A stretch of 64,000 bases of DNA from Paenibacillus hemerocallicola (GTDB lineage: Bacteria > Bacillota > Bacilli > Paenibacillales > NBRC-103111). Both the position numbers and the translations under genes were made by a program. Every line of letters begins with the position of its first letter. Position 1 is the first letter of the stretch. Location of the stretch: positions 62,001 through 126,000 of the forward strand of contig NZ_VDCQ01000021.1 in assembly GCF_006265175.1 (NCBI RefSeq), written 5' to 3'. Positions 18,369 to 27,491 of the stretch are shown here, in pieces. Below the pieces are notes generated by a model. It was not told where the DNA came from and made no database searches. It saw nothing but the letters and a program-made list of their open reading frames with translations.

Positions 18369-19829
18369 ATGAAATTCCATGGATTTGTCGGGCCTCTGCT
18401 TGCCGTTGCGATTCCGCTGCTGCTGTTCGAGTATTTGCGGACTTGGTCTTCCCTCGACGTCTCTATGAACCATCCGCACGGGCATTTCTACATAGTCAGC
18501 TCCGTCGCGCTGCTTGCGACCGTTATCGCCTTGATGGTGGGCATCGCCGGTAGCCGGCTGCGGAACATCGAGATCAGCTTTTTGTCCCTGGCCTTTATCT
18601 CTCTCGCCGAAATGTTCACCGTCCATGGCTTCTCTACGCCCGGACTCGTCATGAGTCCTTCCTCGCTGCCGGGAATATCCGCGCAGCTGAGCGTGCTCCT
18701 GGCGGCTCTGTGGCTATCGCTATCCTCCTTGTCGTCCGATCATCCTATCGTAGCCTGGTTATCCCGTTGGAAACATGTTCTGGTCCCGGTCTGGACCGTC
18801 GCTCTCGGCTGCTTCGCCTTGATCGGCATTTTGTTCCCGGATATGGTCAGCTTCGTCCCATGGAATCGCGATCCGATCAGAGCGATCGTTACCGTGACCA
18901 CCATCGGTCTGAATCTGATAACGATGTACCGGTATTACCAATCGTACCGGTATTCCCGCTTTCCTCTGCAGCTATCCATCGTGTATAGCTCCGGATGGCT
19001 AATCGCCGCGCAGCTGATTATGGTCTCCGGCAAAACGTGGATGCTCAGCTGGTGGCTGTACCATTTCCTGCTGCTGGCCTCCATGCTGGTCATGATCATA
19101 GGGCTCGTGCTGCAATATGCGTCGAAGAAATCGATCTCGGGCGCCATGAAAGCGCTGTTTACGAAGGACCCGATCGAAAGAATTACGAACAGCATCTCCC
19201 CGAGCGTCAAGGCGCTTATTTTGGCCACGGAGACGAAAGATCCGTATACGGCCGGCCACAATTTCCGGGTGACGATGTACGCGCTTCGTCTCGCCGAGGA
19301 AATGCAGGCGTCTCCGGAGCAATTGCGGGCATTGGCGCAAGGGGCGATCGTGCACGATGTCGGGAAAATCAACGTCCCCGATTCGATATTGAACAAACCG
19401 GGCAGGCTGACCGACGAGGAACGGACCGTCATCGAGCAGCATCCGGTCAAAGGCTATGAATTGTGCCGGAATCTCGGCTTCATGAAGGAAGAGCTGCAAA
19501 TTATAAGATCGCACCACGAGCGGTGGGACGGGAAAGGCTACCCCGACAAGCTGCAAGGGGAGCAAATTCCCCTGCTTGCGCGGATCATCGCCGTAGCGGA
19601 CGTATATGACGCGCTTTCCTCGAACCGCTCCTATCGTCAGGCGCGGTCGCACGCGGAGACGATCGCCTTTTTGCAGGAGCATAAAGGAACCCATTTCGAT
19701 CCGGTTTGCGTGGAAGCGTGGACGCGGCTCTGCGAGCGGGACCCGCAAGTATACCAATACCCCGCCAGAATGATTCAGGAGGGGGGCATGCCGGCGGCAG
19801 TGGCGGCTTCGGGCGGCGTTTCGATATGA
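18369..19829 (+). CDS. Membrane-bound HD-GYP domain protein (predicted c-di-GMP phosphodiesterase)
   Basis: 486 residues. The N-terminal half (about 1-250) has seven or eight hydrophobic segments, resembling a MASE3-type sensor. The C-terminal part is an HD-GYP domain: TAGHNFRVTMYALRLAE, VHDVGKINVPDSILNKPGRL with the HD pair, HHERWDGKGYPD with the GYP signature, and ADVYDALSSNRSYR. All expected metal ligands seem present, which supports an active phosphodiesterase acting on cyclic di-GMP. The ribosome site AAGGGGAT is moderate. The gene stands alone and converges with the AI-2E family gene. The signal sensed by the membrane domain is unknown. Confidence 0.9.
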   Translation: MKFHGFVGPLLAVAIPLLLFEYLRTWSSLDVSMNHPHGHFYIVSSVALLATVIALMVGIAGSRLRNIEISFLSLAFISLAEMFTVHGFSTPGLVMSPSSLPGISAQLSVLLAALWLSLSSLSSDHPIVAWLSRWKHVLVPVWTVALGCFALIGILFPDMVSFVPWNRDPIRAIVTVTTIGLNLITMYRYYQSYRYSRFPLQLSIVYSSGWLIAAQLIMVSGKTWMLSWWLYHFLLLASMLVMIIGLVLQYASKKSISGAMKALFTKDPIERITNSISPSVKALILATETKDPYTAGHNFRVTMYALRLAEEMQASPEQLRALAQGAIVHDVGKINVPDSILNKPGRLTDEERTVIEQHPVKGYELCRNLGFMKEELQIIRSHHERWDGKGYPDKLQGEQIPLLARIIAVADVYDALSSNRSYRQARSHAETIAFLQEHKGTHFDPVCVEAWTRLCERDPQVYQYPARMIQEGGMPAAVAASGGVSI

Positions 19830-19855
19830 GGCACGCGGCCGGCGGTCGCAGGAGT

Positions 19856-20995
19856 CTACTTCTGAGGCTCGTATAGCCGCGAGCGCGTCTTCAACCATCG
19901 GAATAGGTGCACGAATACGACCTTCAGAACGGCGTAGCCCGGTATGGCCAGAATCACACCCAAAATGCCGAACAATTTGCCCGCCGTCAATATGACGAAC
20001 AAAATGGTGATCGGGTGAATATGCATATTTTTGCCCATTATTTGCGGGGATATGAATTTGCCCTCCACGAGCTGGACGATCGTCCAGACGATGACCATCT
20101 TCAGCAGCATAAACGGCGAAGTGACAATGGAAATAATGAGGGCGGGCGTAATGGCGATTACGGGCCCCAAGTAGGGAACGACGCTCGTGCAAGCGGCAAA
20201 AGCCGCCAGGACGAGCGAATAGTCCAGTCCGATGACCAGGTAGCCGATGTACAGCAGCATGCCGATGCAGAAGCTGACAATAATTTGGCCGCGGATGTAA
20301 GAGCTGATCTGGTGATTCATCTCCGACATGACTTGGTACGTTTGTCCGCGAAGCCGGGTAGGCACGAACTGAAGCAAGTAATGGGGCAGCCGCCTGCCGT
20401 CCTTGAGCAAATAAAACAAGATGAGCGGCACCGTCAAGATGGACAAAATGACTTCTGTCACCGCTCCTACGACTGCGCCGATGCTGGTCCATGCGTTATT
20501 CACGAATTTCGACAGCTGGCCTGTCGCCCGTTCTATATAATCGATCGGGTTGAAGTTGAGCGTACCGCGCAATTGCCCGAACAAGCCGCTTCCGACGAAT
20601 TGTTCGAATTGGAGCTCCACCTGCCTGCTGTATCTCGGAAAATTATCGAGCAGGCTCTCGATTTGCCCGCGAATAAAAGGAACGACGATCGTGATCAGGA
20701 GTGCTATAATGCCGACGATCAGCACGTACAGAATGAGGATGGAATAAACCCGCCGCACCCCCCTCTTCTCGAGTATATCGACGATCGGATTGAGCAAATA
20801 AAAGACGACGCCGGTAAGCAAAATGGGGAGAAACACCGTTTTGACCAATGCGGCCAAAGGCAGGAATACGTAAGGAATCGTCGAGAAGACGCGTATGTTC
20901 AAGCCGATTAACAGCAAGACGAGCAAGCTGAGCACAAACCGGTTGTTTAAAATAAATGCTTTGAACCGTTCCGTCCACACCGTATGGTTGTCCAC
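19856..20995 (-). CDS. AI-2E family transporter (PerM/UPF0118)
   Basis: 379 residues, about eight membrane segments arranged as in the PerM/YdbI family: helices at the N-terminus, an amphipathic periplasm-side domain ([20 protein letters not shown]), then [24 protein letters not shown] and a terminal group with [13 protein letters not shown]. The start is GTG at 20995 with GGGAGG 13 bases upstream, slightly far. In E. coli and others members export autoinducer-2 or sodium ions; family names alone do not settle the cargo. It converges with the HD-GYP gene, 26 bases apart. Confidence 0.88.
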   Translation of the reverse strand: MDNHTVWTERFKAFILNNRFVLSLLVLLLIGLNIRVFSTIPYVFLPLAALVKTVFLPILLTGVVFYLLNPIVDILEKRGVRRVYSILILYVLIVGIIALLITIVVPFIRGQIESLLDNFPRYSRQVELQFEQFVGSGLFGQLRGTLNFNPIDYIERATGQLSKFVNNAWTSIGAVVGAVTEVILSILTVPLILFYLLKDGRRLPHYLLQFVPTRLRGQTYQVMSEMNHQISSYIRGQIIVSFCIGMLLYIGYLVIGLDYSLVLAAFAACTSVVPYLGPVIAITPALIISIVTSPFMLLKMVIVWTIVQLVEGKFISPQIMGKNMHIHPITILFVILTAGKLFGILGVILAIPGYAVLKVVFVHLFRWLKTRSRLYEPQK

Positions 20996-21200
20996 GATTA
21001 GTCAAACGCCTCCCGATAAGCGATTTCACCGCTTTCTTCACTCTTATGTTTAGCCCGATATCCGGGAATTGACACACTTTTCTAAAAATCAACGGTTATG
21101 CGAAGGAGGAATACCGAATAAAGATTAAATAATAAACTGTTTTCGGCTAATTATCTGACATTTTGTTCGGATATGCTCCAATTAGACCCCGTGCGGACCT

Positions 21201-21228
21201 TTGATGTTCACTGACGTTCCTTTATAAT
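21201..21228 (+). promoter_or_regulatory. Sigma-A-type promoter for the CNNM-like gene
   Basis: TTGATG (21201-21206), a 16-base spacer, then TATAAT (21223-21228). Transcription should begin near 21236, giving a leader of about 60 bases with a stem described next. It lies 67 bases upstream of the TTG start at 21296. Confidence 0.6.
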
Positions 21229-21250
21229 AGAGGATATATTTTAATATCAA

Positions 21251-21295
21251 GGGAGGTGTACCTGTCCGCCTCAAGGTAGGCGGGTAGGAAATTAT
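21251..21295 (+). promoter_or_regulatory. Leader with a hairpin between Shine-Dalgarno and start codon
   Basis: A strong Shine-Dalgarno, GGGAGGT (21251-21257), is 38 bases before the TTG start at 21296, too far to work directly. The gap holds an 11-bp stem with two G-U pairs, CCTGTCCGCCT (21261-21271) against AGGCGGGTAGG (21278-21288), loop 6. When folded, only about 10 bases (three before, seven after) separate the Shine-Dalgarno from TTG, so a bridged start is plausible. The 3' arm also contains GTAGGA, a weak alternative site. Confidence 0.6.
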
Positions 21296-22630
21296 TTGGA
21301 TAGTGACCCTGGTCCGATAATCCTGAATTTGTCCTTGGCGTTAGTTTTGGTGTTGCTGAACGGTTTTTTTGTGGCCGCGGAGTTTGCCATGGTGAAGGCG
21401 CGCAGCAGCCGTATCGATGCTTTGGCCCTGGAGGGAAACATTAGGGCGAAATTTGCAAGCCGGATTCTGGGCGACATGAACGCCTACTTATCCGCCTGTC
21501 AGCTTGGCATTACGCTTACGTCTCTCGCGCTGGGTTGGTTGGGAGAACCGACGATCGCTCGCATCATCGAGCCTTTTCTAAGCAGAATGGGCATGCCGGA
21601 CAGCTTCATTCATATTATTGCCTTTATTATCGGATTTACTATCGTTACCTCTTTTCATATTACCGTCGGGGAGCAAGTGCCCAAAACCTACGCGATCCGC
21701 AAATCGGAAGCGGTCACGCTATGGGCTGCAATACCGTTGATCATTTTCTTCAAGGTCATGTATCCGTTCATCTGGGTATTGAACGGCGCCTCCAACTGGA
21801 TGCTCCGCAAGTCCGGCATCGAACCGGAATCCGAGCATGACGTGGTGCATACCGAAGAAGAAATTCGCCTCCTTGTCAAGGAAAGCCATAAAGGCGGCTT
21901 CATCGACAATACGGAGCTGACGCTGGTCGACAACGTGTTCGAATTCACGGAAACCGTCGCCAGAGAAATTATGATTCCCCGTACGGAGCTTGCCTGTCTG
22001 TATGCGGATCGGTCCTTCGACGAAAATATGGAGATCGCCACTGCGGAAATGCGGACGCGTTATCCGGTGTGCGACCCTGACAAAGATAATATAATCGGAT
22101 TTATCCATATTAAAGATATATTGAAATCGAGAGACGGTCTCGAAACCATTCGATCGATCGTCCGGCCGATCATGAGTATCCCGGAGTCGATGCCCATCAG
22201 CACTTTGCTGAAGCTGATGCAGAAAAAGCGGACGGAAGTCGCTCTGCTGATCGACGAATACGGCGGAACATCCGGTCTCGTAACGATGGAAGACATCCTG
22301 GAGGAGCTTGTCGGGGAAATCCACGACGAGTTCGACGAAGAAAGACCGAGCATCGAGAAAAAAGACGAACTTACGCATTCCGTGGACGGTCTGCTTCACA
22401 TCGAAGAGTTCAACGATTATTTCGGATTGGACATCGTTACGGATGATTACGATACAATAGGCGGATGGGTATATTCGCAAGTGGAAATCCCGCCCAAGAA
22501 AAATCAGCGGGTGGAGTTCAAGGGCTACGAAATGATCGTCGAGGAAGTCGACCATATGCGCGTCTCCCGCTTGGTCGTCCGCAAGACGGTCGCGGATAAT
22601 GAGAACGAGGTCATGTCGGTCGTATCTTGA
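21296..22630 (+). CDS. Hemolysin-related/CNNM-type protein with DUF21 and CBS domains (CorC family)
   Basis: 444 residues. The DUF21 (CNNM) transmembrane domain (about 1-190) has NGFFVAAEFAMVKARSSRI and LTSLALGWLGEPTI, typical of this family. Two CBS domains follow (about 210-340; REIMIPRTELACLYADRS and LLIDEYGGTSGLVTMEDILEEL) and a CorC/HlyC C-terminal domain (about 355-435). Related proteins are magnesium or cobalt efflux or transport regulators in the cytoplasmic membrane. The start is TTG at 21296; the nearby reading frame has no ATG and the first good residues are MDSDPGPII. The leader hairpin (21251-21295) may control translation. A strong terminator follows. Confidence 0.9.
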   Translation: MDSDPGPIILNLSLALVLVLLNGFFVAAEFAMVKARSSRIDALALEGNIRAKFASRILGDMNAYLSACQLGITLTSLALGWLGEPTIARIIEPFLSRMGMPDSFIHIIAFIIGFTIVTSFHITVGEQVPKTYAIRKSEAVTLWAAIPLIIFFKVMYPFIWVLNGASNWMLRKSGIEPESEHDVVHTEEEIRLLVKESHKGGFIDNTELTLVDNVFEFTETVAREIMIPRTELACLYADRSFDENMEIATAEMRTRYPVCDPDKDNIIGFIHIKDILKSRDGLETIRSIVRPIMSIPESMPISTLLKLMQKKRTEVALLIDEYGGTSGLVTMEDILEELVGEIHDEFDEERPSIEKKDELTHSVDGLLHIEEFNDYFGLDIVTDDYDTIGGWVYSQVEIPPKKNQRVEFKGYEMIVEEVDHMRVSRLVVRKTVADNENEVMSVVS

Positions 22631-22645
22631 TAAACGATATTGCAA

Positions 22646-22680
22646 ACAGCTTGTGCGATATATGCACGGGCTGTTTTTTT
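22646..22680 (+). terminator. Rho-independent terminator after the CNNM-type gene
   Basis: ACAGCTTGTGC (22646-22656) pairs with GCACGGGCTGT (22664-22674), two G-U pairs, loop about 7, followed by T7. Confidence 0.8.
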
Positions 22681-22800
22681 ATTGTCCGAATGCCGGCGAC
22701 GGCCCCGACCGCGGACCGGGAGACGTCACAACCTGCGACTGTGTCGATCCGGCCGGACCGCACGGTACAATGTAGTCGTCAAGATGAACTGTAGGGGGAA

Positions 22801-24918
22801 TTGGAAGTGTACGGAACCATTGTGTCCATAGAGCTGGCGGCTATAGCGCTGCTGCTGGTGATCTCGGGAATAGCGGGAGGCAAAGCTTCGAAGCTTGCGT
22901 TCAGCGGCACGGCCGATCGGCTGCGCAGCCGATCGCGCAAGCTGCTGTGGTGGGCCGGATACGTATCGGTCGCCGTCTGCGCGATCGTCGGCAGCATTGT
23001 CTATATGATCGTCGGAATGGAGCCGATCTTTTGGGTAGACCGGGCGGCGCTGCATATTCCGCTGGTAGCGCTTCCGACGCTGCTCGTATGGTTCGTTTCG
23101 GTGCCGAGGCTGGCGGGCTTGCAAAAGGAGATTGCGAGAGGTTCCGCAGAGCCTGTCGCAGCCGAGCAGCGCAGTCGGGCATCCAAGCCGGAAGTCGCGG
23201 CACCATTTCAAATGCTGGCGTTGGGGGCGTTAACGACACTTTATTTCGCCCTGGTGCCCCCCATTCCGTTCGACTGGCCCGCAGTCGCGGTTCCTGTCGG
23301 AATCTATGCGCTTCTGTGTATCGGGCTGTGGGGATCGCACCATAGGCGCGCGGCCAAAGCGGGCCGGCCCGACACTGTCCTGGTGCTCCGTTCTTGGCCG
23401 ATTCGAGCCCTGCGCAATGTCGGCGTGCTGATTATAGCCGGAGCCGTTGCCTCCCCCTTTTTCATTGCAGCCATGAATGACAGCCGATTGCCGGCAGAGC
23501 TGGACATGGGAACCGGAATAGCGGACTATGGCGGAGGGATCGTACCCGCGGGCGGAGGACATCACGACCACGTCGCGCATGCAGCGGCGAAGCCGGCTTC
23601 GTCCGCAGCCCCGACGGTGTCCGTTACGGAATTGACAGGACCGCAAAGCGGCAAGCCGGATCGCCAATTTACGCTGACGGCGGAGAAAAAGACGGTGCGG
23701 CTCAGCTCCGGCAAGGAAGTGGACGCTTGGACGTACAACGGGCAAATTCCGGGTCCCGAGCTTCGCATGAAGGAAGGAGAGCTCGTCGAGGTAACCTTGA
23801 TCAACAAAGACATCGAAGACGGCGCCACTATCCATTGGCACGGACTGGACGTGCCGAATGCCGAGGATGGCGTGGCGGGGGCGACCCAGAACGCCGTCAT
23901 GCCCGGAGAAACGCACACGTACCGATTTCGCGCCGAGCAGGTCGGCACGTTCTGGTACCACTCGCACCAGCATTCCAAGGAAGCGGTTCAGAAGGGGCTG
24001 TTCGGCGCGCTGGTGGTGGAGCCGAAGGGGCAGGGATACAAAGACTTGAAAGACATCACGGTGATTACCCATGTATGGAAAAGGGCCGGCTTCGCCATCG
24101 GCGCATCCGATACGATCGAGCGCCTCGCCATCGCTCCCGGAACGCCGGTGCGGCTGCGGCTGATCAATACGGACGACTGGGTGCGCCAGACGTATACGGT
24201 CATCGGCACCGAATTTCAAGTAGCCGCCATCGACGGGACCGATTTGAACAAACCCGGCCCATTGCGGAACACGCGGTTGGAGCTGCTGACCGGCGGACGA
24301 TACGACGTCGCGTTTACGATGCCCGACGGCCCCGTCTATTTGGAGGTCGGAGCAGGAGAGGGGCTCGGTCTGTTCATGAGCCCGGACGGAAAGGGAGACT
24401 TACCTCCCACCCCGGCCACCGTACCTTTCGAGCCGCAGCATTACGGAAGTCCCGCGTCTACTCCTTTCGATGCGGACAGCGTATTCGATCGCGAATTTAC
24501 GATGATATTGGACAACAAGCTCGGCTTCTACAATGGCGCGTTCTCGGCATACGATACGATTAACGGGGCGGTTTTCCCGAATACGCCGATGTTTGTCGTC
24601 CGGGAAGGGGAGCAGGTCAAGACGACGATCGTCAATCGAAGCTCGGTAGACCATCCGATGCATCTGCACGGCCATCATATGCTGGTATTGTCGCGCAACG
24701 GCGTGCGGATCACCGGAAGTCCCTGGTGGTCGGATACGCTGGATGTGGCCCCGGGGGAAACGTACGAGGTGGCGTTCCGGACCGACAACCCCGGCATTTG
24801 GATGGATCACTGCCACAATTTGCAGCATGCGGCGGCCGGGATGACGATGCATTTGATGTACGAGGGGGTTACGACCCCGTTCATGGTCGGGAGCGCGACG
24901 CGCAACCATCCCGAGTGA
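22801..24918 (+). CDS. Multicopper oxidase with N-terminal membrane domain
   Basis: 705 residues. About residues 1-225 form six hydrophobic helices, then a histidine-rich linker (HHDHVAH, 254-260) leads to the extracytoplasmic oxidase. Copper motifs are complete: HWHGL (345-349), WYHSHQH (385-391), HPMHLHGHH (618-626) and HCHNLQHAAAGM (670-681), so types 1, 2 and 3 copper sites are expected. Most laccase-like enzymes are secreted or Tat-exported; a multi-spanning anchor is less usual. The start is TTG at 22801 with GTAGGGGG before it; GTG at 22807 is the alternative. Substrate could be a metal ion, phenol or similar compound. The PhoX-type gene follows 130 bases on. Confidence 0.9.
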   Translation: MEVYGTIVSIELAAIALLLVISGIAGGKASKLAFSGTADRLRSRSRKLLWWAGYVSVAVCAIVGSIVYMIVGMEPIFWVDRAALHIPLVALPTLLVWFVSVPRLAGLQKEIARGSAEPVAAEQRSRASKPEVAAPFQMLALGALTTLYFALVPPIPFDWPAVAVPVGIYALLCIGLWGSHHRRAAKAGRPDTVLVLRSWPIRALRNVGVLIIAGAVASPFFIAAMNDSRLPAELDMGTGIADYGGGIVPAGGGHHDHVAHAAAKPASSAAPTVSVTELTGPQSGKPDRQFTLTAEKKTVRLSSGKEVDAWTYNGQIPGPELRMKEGELVEVTLINKDIEDGATIHWHGLDVPNAEDGVAGATQNAVMPGETHTYRFRAEQVGTFWYHSHQHSKEAVQKGLFGALVVEPKGQGYKDLKDITVITHVWKRAGFAIGASDTIERLAIAPGTPVRLRLINTDDWVRQTYTVIGTEFQVAAIDGTDLNKPGPLRNTRLELLTGGRYDVAFTMPDGPVYLEVGAGEGLGLFMSPDGKGDLPPTPATVPFEPQHYGSPASTPFDADSVFDREFTMILDNKLGFYNGAFSAYDTINGAVFPNTPMFVVREGEQVKTTIVNRSSVDHPMHLHGHHMLVLSRNGVRITGSPWWSDTLDVAPGETYEVAFRTDNPGIWMDHCHNLQHAAAGMTMHLMYEGVTTPFMVGSATRNHPE

Positions 24919-25048
24919 AGCTTTACAACTTCTTCAAATGAGCGAAACATTCCGATTACACTTCTCGGGTATTGTTGTCCTAAGAGAATCTGGTGCGGGC
25001 AGGCCGGTACTGCGGCATTGTTCGCTTCCGGAACTGGAGGGATGTTTC

Positions 25049-26725
25049 GTGGAGAAGAAGATCAACCGACGCACATTTTTGTCTTATATGGGTACGGGTG
25101 CCGCCGCTTTGGCCGCCGCCTCGGCAGGGCTCGGCGTGTTGGAGGGAGCGGCTTCCGCGTCGTCGCCGACGGCCGACCATCTGTTCGGCTACAAGACGAA
25201 TAAGGTGAGCGGTTATTTCGAGCCGATCGAGCCGTCGAAGGAAGATTTGCTGCTGCTTCCGAAAGGATACAAATACGACGTAGTCGCCGCATTTGACGAC
25301 GTGATCAACCAAGCGGGCGAGCGATTCGGGCAAGGGTCCGACTATAACGCGTTTTTCCCGCTGGACGGCTCCAACACCCGCGGCTTGCTCGTCAACAACC
25401 ACGAGTACACGAACATTTTCTCCATCGGACCGATCGCCGAGGACGGCAAATGGACGAACGAGCAGATCCAGAAAGATTTGTATTACCAAGGCATGTCCGT
25501 CATCGAGGTGTATCGGGACTGGGACGGCTCCTGGAAAATGGACACGGGCTCCGCATACGCCCGCCGCGTCAACGGCTATACGCCGTTCGAGCTGACCGGT
25601 CCGGCCAAATGGACGGAGGCGGTCGGCAGCACGGCATCGGCGACGGGAACGTTCGCCAACTGTTCGGGAGGCATCACGTTATGGAAAACGGTGCTGTCCT
25701 GCGAAGAAAACTTCTCGGAGACGGCCGAGCGCGCCGGATTGCCGCTTACCCACTATGGCTGGGTCGTAGAGATCGATCCGTTCGACGGCACCTATGCGAA
25801 GAAGCATACGGCGCTGGGACGCTTCAACCATGAGAATACGGCGATGGGCTTGACCGCCGACGGCCGGGTCGTCGTGTACATGGGCGACGACAAGAAGGAT
25901 GCTTGCGTGTACAAGTTCGTCAGCGCGGGCAAATACGACGAATCGCTCGGCCGCGCCAATTCCGCTCTGCTGGAGGACGGCTCGCTGTACGTGGCCAACC
26001 TGAAGTCGGGCAAATGGGTGCCGGTTACGTATGAAGCGATCGCCAAGCTGCTGGCAAACACCGGCTTCAAAGCCCCGACAGGCGTCAAAGGAACGCGGGA
26101 CGAGCTGCTGGCCAAGTTCCGGAACCAAGGCGACGTCGTGGCGAACTGCCACGAAGCCGCGCTGATCGTAGGCGGCACGCCGACGGACCGCCCGGAGGAC
26201 ATCGAAATATCCCCGTTCGACAATACGGTGTTCATCGCTCATACGAACAACGATACGCATGGCAACATTCACGGGCATATTACGCGCATTTTCGAGAAGG
26301 ACGACGATCTCGGGGGGACCGAATTCGATTTCGAAATCTTTATCGCGGGAGGACGCCAATCGGGCTTCAGCTCGCCGGACAATTTGGCGTTCGATTCGAG
26401 CGGCAATTTGTGGGTCGTCACGGACATCTCGTCCAGCAGCCATAATAAGGGCGTCTACAAATCGTTCATGAACAACGGATTGTTCGTCGTGCCTTCGCAC
26501 GGACCGGCCATGGCGCAAGCGATGCAGTTCGCGTCGGCACCGGTCGAGAGCGAGCTGACCGGCCCGTTCTTCACCCCGGACGAGAGTACACTGTTCCTGT
26601 CCATCCAGCACCCCGGCGAGATGACGACCGATTTGAGCAAGCCGACCAGTTTGTGGCCTCATCGTCCCGGCGATTCGATCGCCCGCTGCGGAGTCGTGGC
26701 GATCAGCGGTTTTAAGCTCGGATGA
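25049..26725 (+). CDS. Tat-exported PhoX-type phosphatase/DUF839 protein
   Basis: 558 residues from the GTG at 25049, with GGAGGG 7 bases before it. The N-terminus carries a twin-arginine signal, INRRTFLSYMGTGAAAL, so the folded protein is exported. The body is PhoX-like (DUF839): LLLLPKGYKYDVVAAF, AFFPLDGSNTRGLLVNNHEYTN, CSGGITLWKTVLSCEENFSE, RFNHENTAMGLTADGRVVVYMGDD, and RPEDIEISPFDNTVFIAHTNND. PhoX is a calcium- and iron-dependent alkaline phosphatase on organophosphates. Whether all PhoX ligands are retained needs an alignment. It may form a unit with the multicopper oxidase just upstream, but the gap of 130 bases leaves this open. Confidence 0.88.
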   Translation: MEKKINRRTFLSYMGTGAAALAAASAGLGVLEGAASASSPTADHLFGYKTNKVSGYFEPIEPSKEDLLLLPKGYKYDVVAAFDDVINQAGERFGQGSDYNAFFPLDGSNTRGLLVNNHEYTNIFSIGPIAEDGKWTNEQIQKDLYYQGMSVIEVYRDWDGSWKMDTGSAYARRVNGYTPFELTGPAKWTEAVGSTASATGTFANCSGGITLWKTVLSCEENFSETAERAGLPLTHYGWVVEIDPFDGTYAKKHTALGRFNHENTAMGLTADGRVVVYMGDDKKDACVYKFVSAGKYDESLGRANSALLEDGSLYVANLKSGKWVPVTYEAIAKLLANTGFKAPTGVKGTRDELLAKFRNQGDVVANCHEAALIVGGTPTDRPEDIEISPFDNTVFIAHTNNDTHGNIHGHITRIFEKDDDLGGTEFDFEIFIAGGRQSGFSSPDNLAFDSSGNLWVVTDISSSSHNKGVYKSFMNNGLFVVPSHGPAMAQAMQFASAPVESELTGPFFTPDESTLFLSIQHPGEMTTDLSKPTSLWPHRPGDSIARCGVVAISGFKLG

Positions 26726-26745
26726 AATAGAAACGCTTCTACAAG

Positions 26746-26774
26746 CAGCCACGGATCGGTTTCCGTGGCTGTTT
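26746..26774 (+). terminator. Rho-independent terminator after the PhoX-type gene
   Basis: Perfect arms CAGCCACGGA (26746-26755) and TCCGTGGCTG (26762-26771), loop 6, followed by TTT. Confidence 0.8.
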
Positions 26775-26884
26775 GCCGTTTAATCCGCAATTAATGAGAA
26801 ACCGCGGTGCTTGCCGCATGGTACAATAAGGTTCAGATAAGAACGTAACCGTCGGCACCAACAAGATACGAAGGAGAAGTTCCT

Positions 26885-27316
26885 ATGACAGCGAACAAGC
26901 GGAAATCGGGAGCATCCATGAAACGATCCGGTCACGAGCAAGTGGTCGAATTTATGGACAGTCTCCAACATCCGCTAAAGAAGGAAATAGAGGAAGTCCG
27001 GACCATTATTTTGAATGCCGACAATCGGCTTACCGAACACATCAAATGGAATGCGCCTAGCTTCTGTCTTCAGGACGAGGACAGGGTGACCTTTAATTTG
27101 CAGGGCAAAGGATTTTTTCGGCTCGTGTTTCATTGCGGAGCGAAAGCAAAGGATCAAGCGGGGGAGGGCCCCCTGTTCGAAGATCCGACAGGGCTATTGG
27201 AATGGGTATCCGGGGACAGAGCCATCGTCAAATTTACCGATATGAATGACGTGCAGGCCAAGAAAGAAAAGCTCGAAGCAACGATAACGAAATGGATGGA
27301 TGCAACAAGTTCCTAG
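26885..27316 (+). CDS. DUF1801 domain protein
   Basis: 143 residues behind GAAGGAG. The pattern HEQVVEFMDSLQHPLKKEIEEVRTII, then HIKWNAPSFCLQDEDRVTFNL and RLVFHCGAKAK, is the DUF1801 (YdhG-like) fold, a small cytoplasmic alpha/beta protein of unknown function related to YdhG/YunC-type proteins. It stands alone after a terminator. No operon partner; the next gene begins 175 bases later. Confidence 0.85.
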   Translation: MTANKRKSGASMKRSGHEQVVEFMDSLQHPLKKEIEEVRTIILNADNRLTEHIKWNAPSFCLQDEDRVTFNLQGKGFFRLVFHCGAKAKDQAGEGPLFEDPTGLLEWVSGDRAIVKFTDMNDVQAKKEKLEATITKWMDATSS

Positions 27317-27491
27317 AAAGGCAGTACGATTCCAGGCAGTATTCGATTTCCGGCAAGGCCGCCGACCATTCGACGGTCCTTTTGCGCTTGATTGGACTTG
27401 TGTCCCGTCCTTGCCGCGATTCCCGCCTATGCTTGCCGCTGCCATGCTGCTACAATATGTACAACGAGACAAAAGGGTGGGTTCGATCGAG

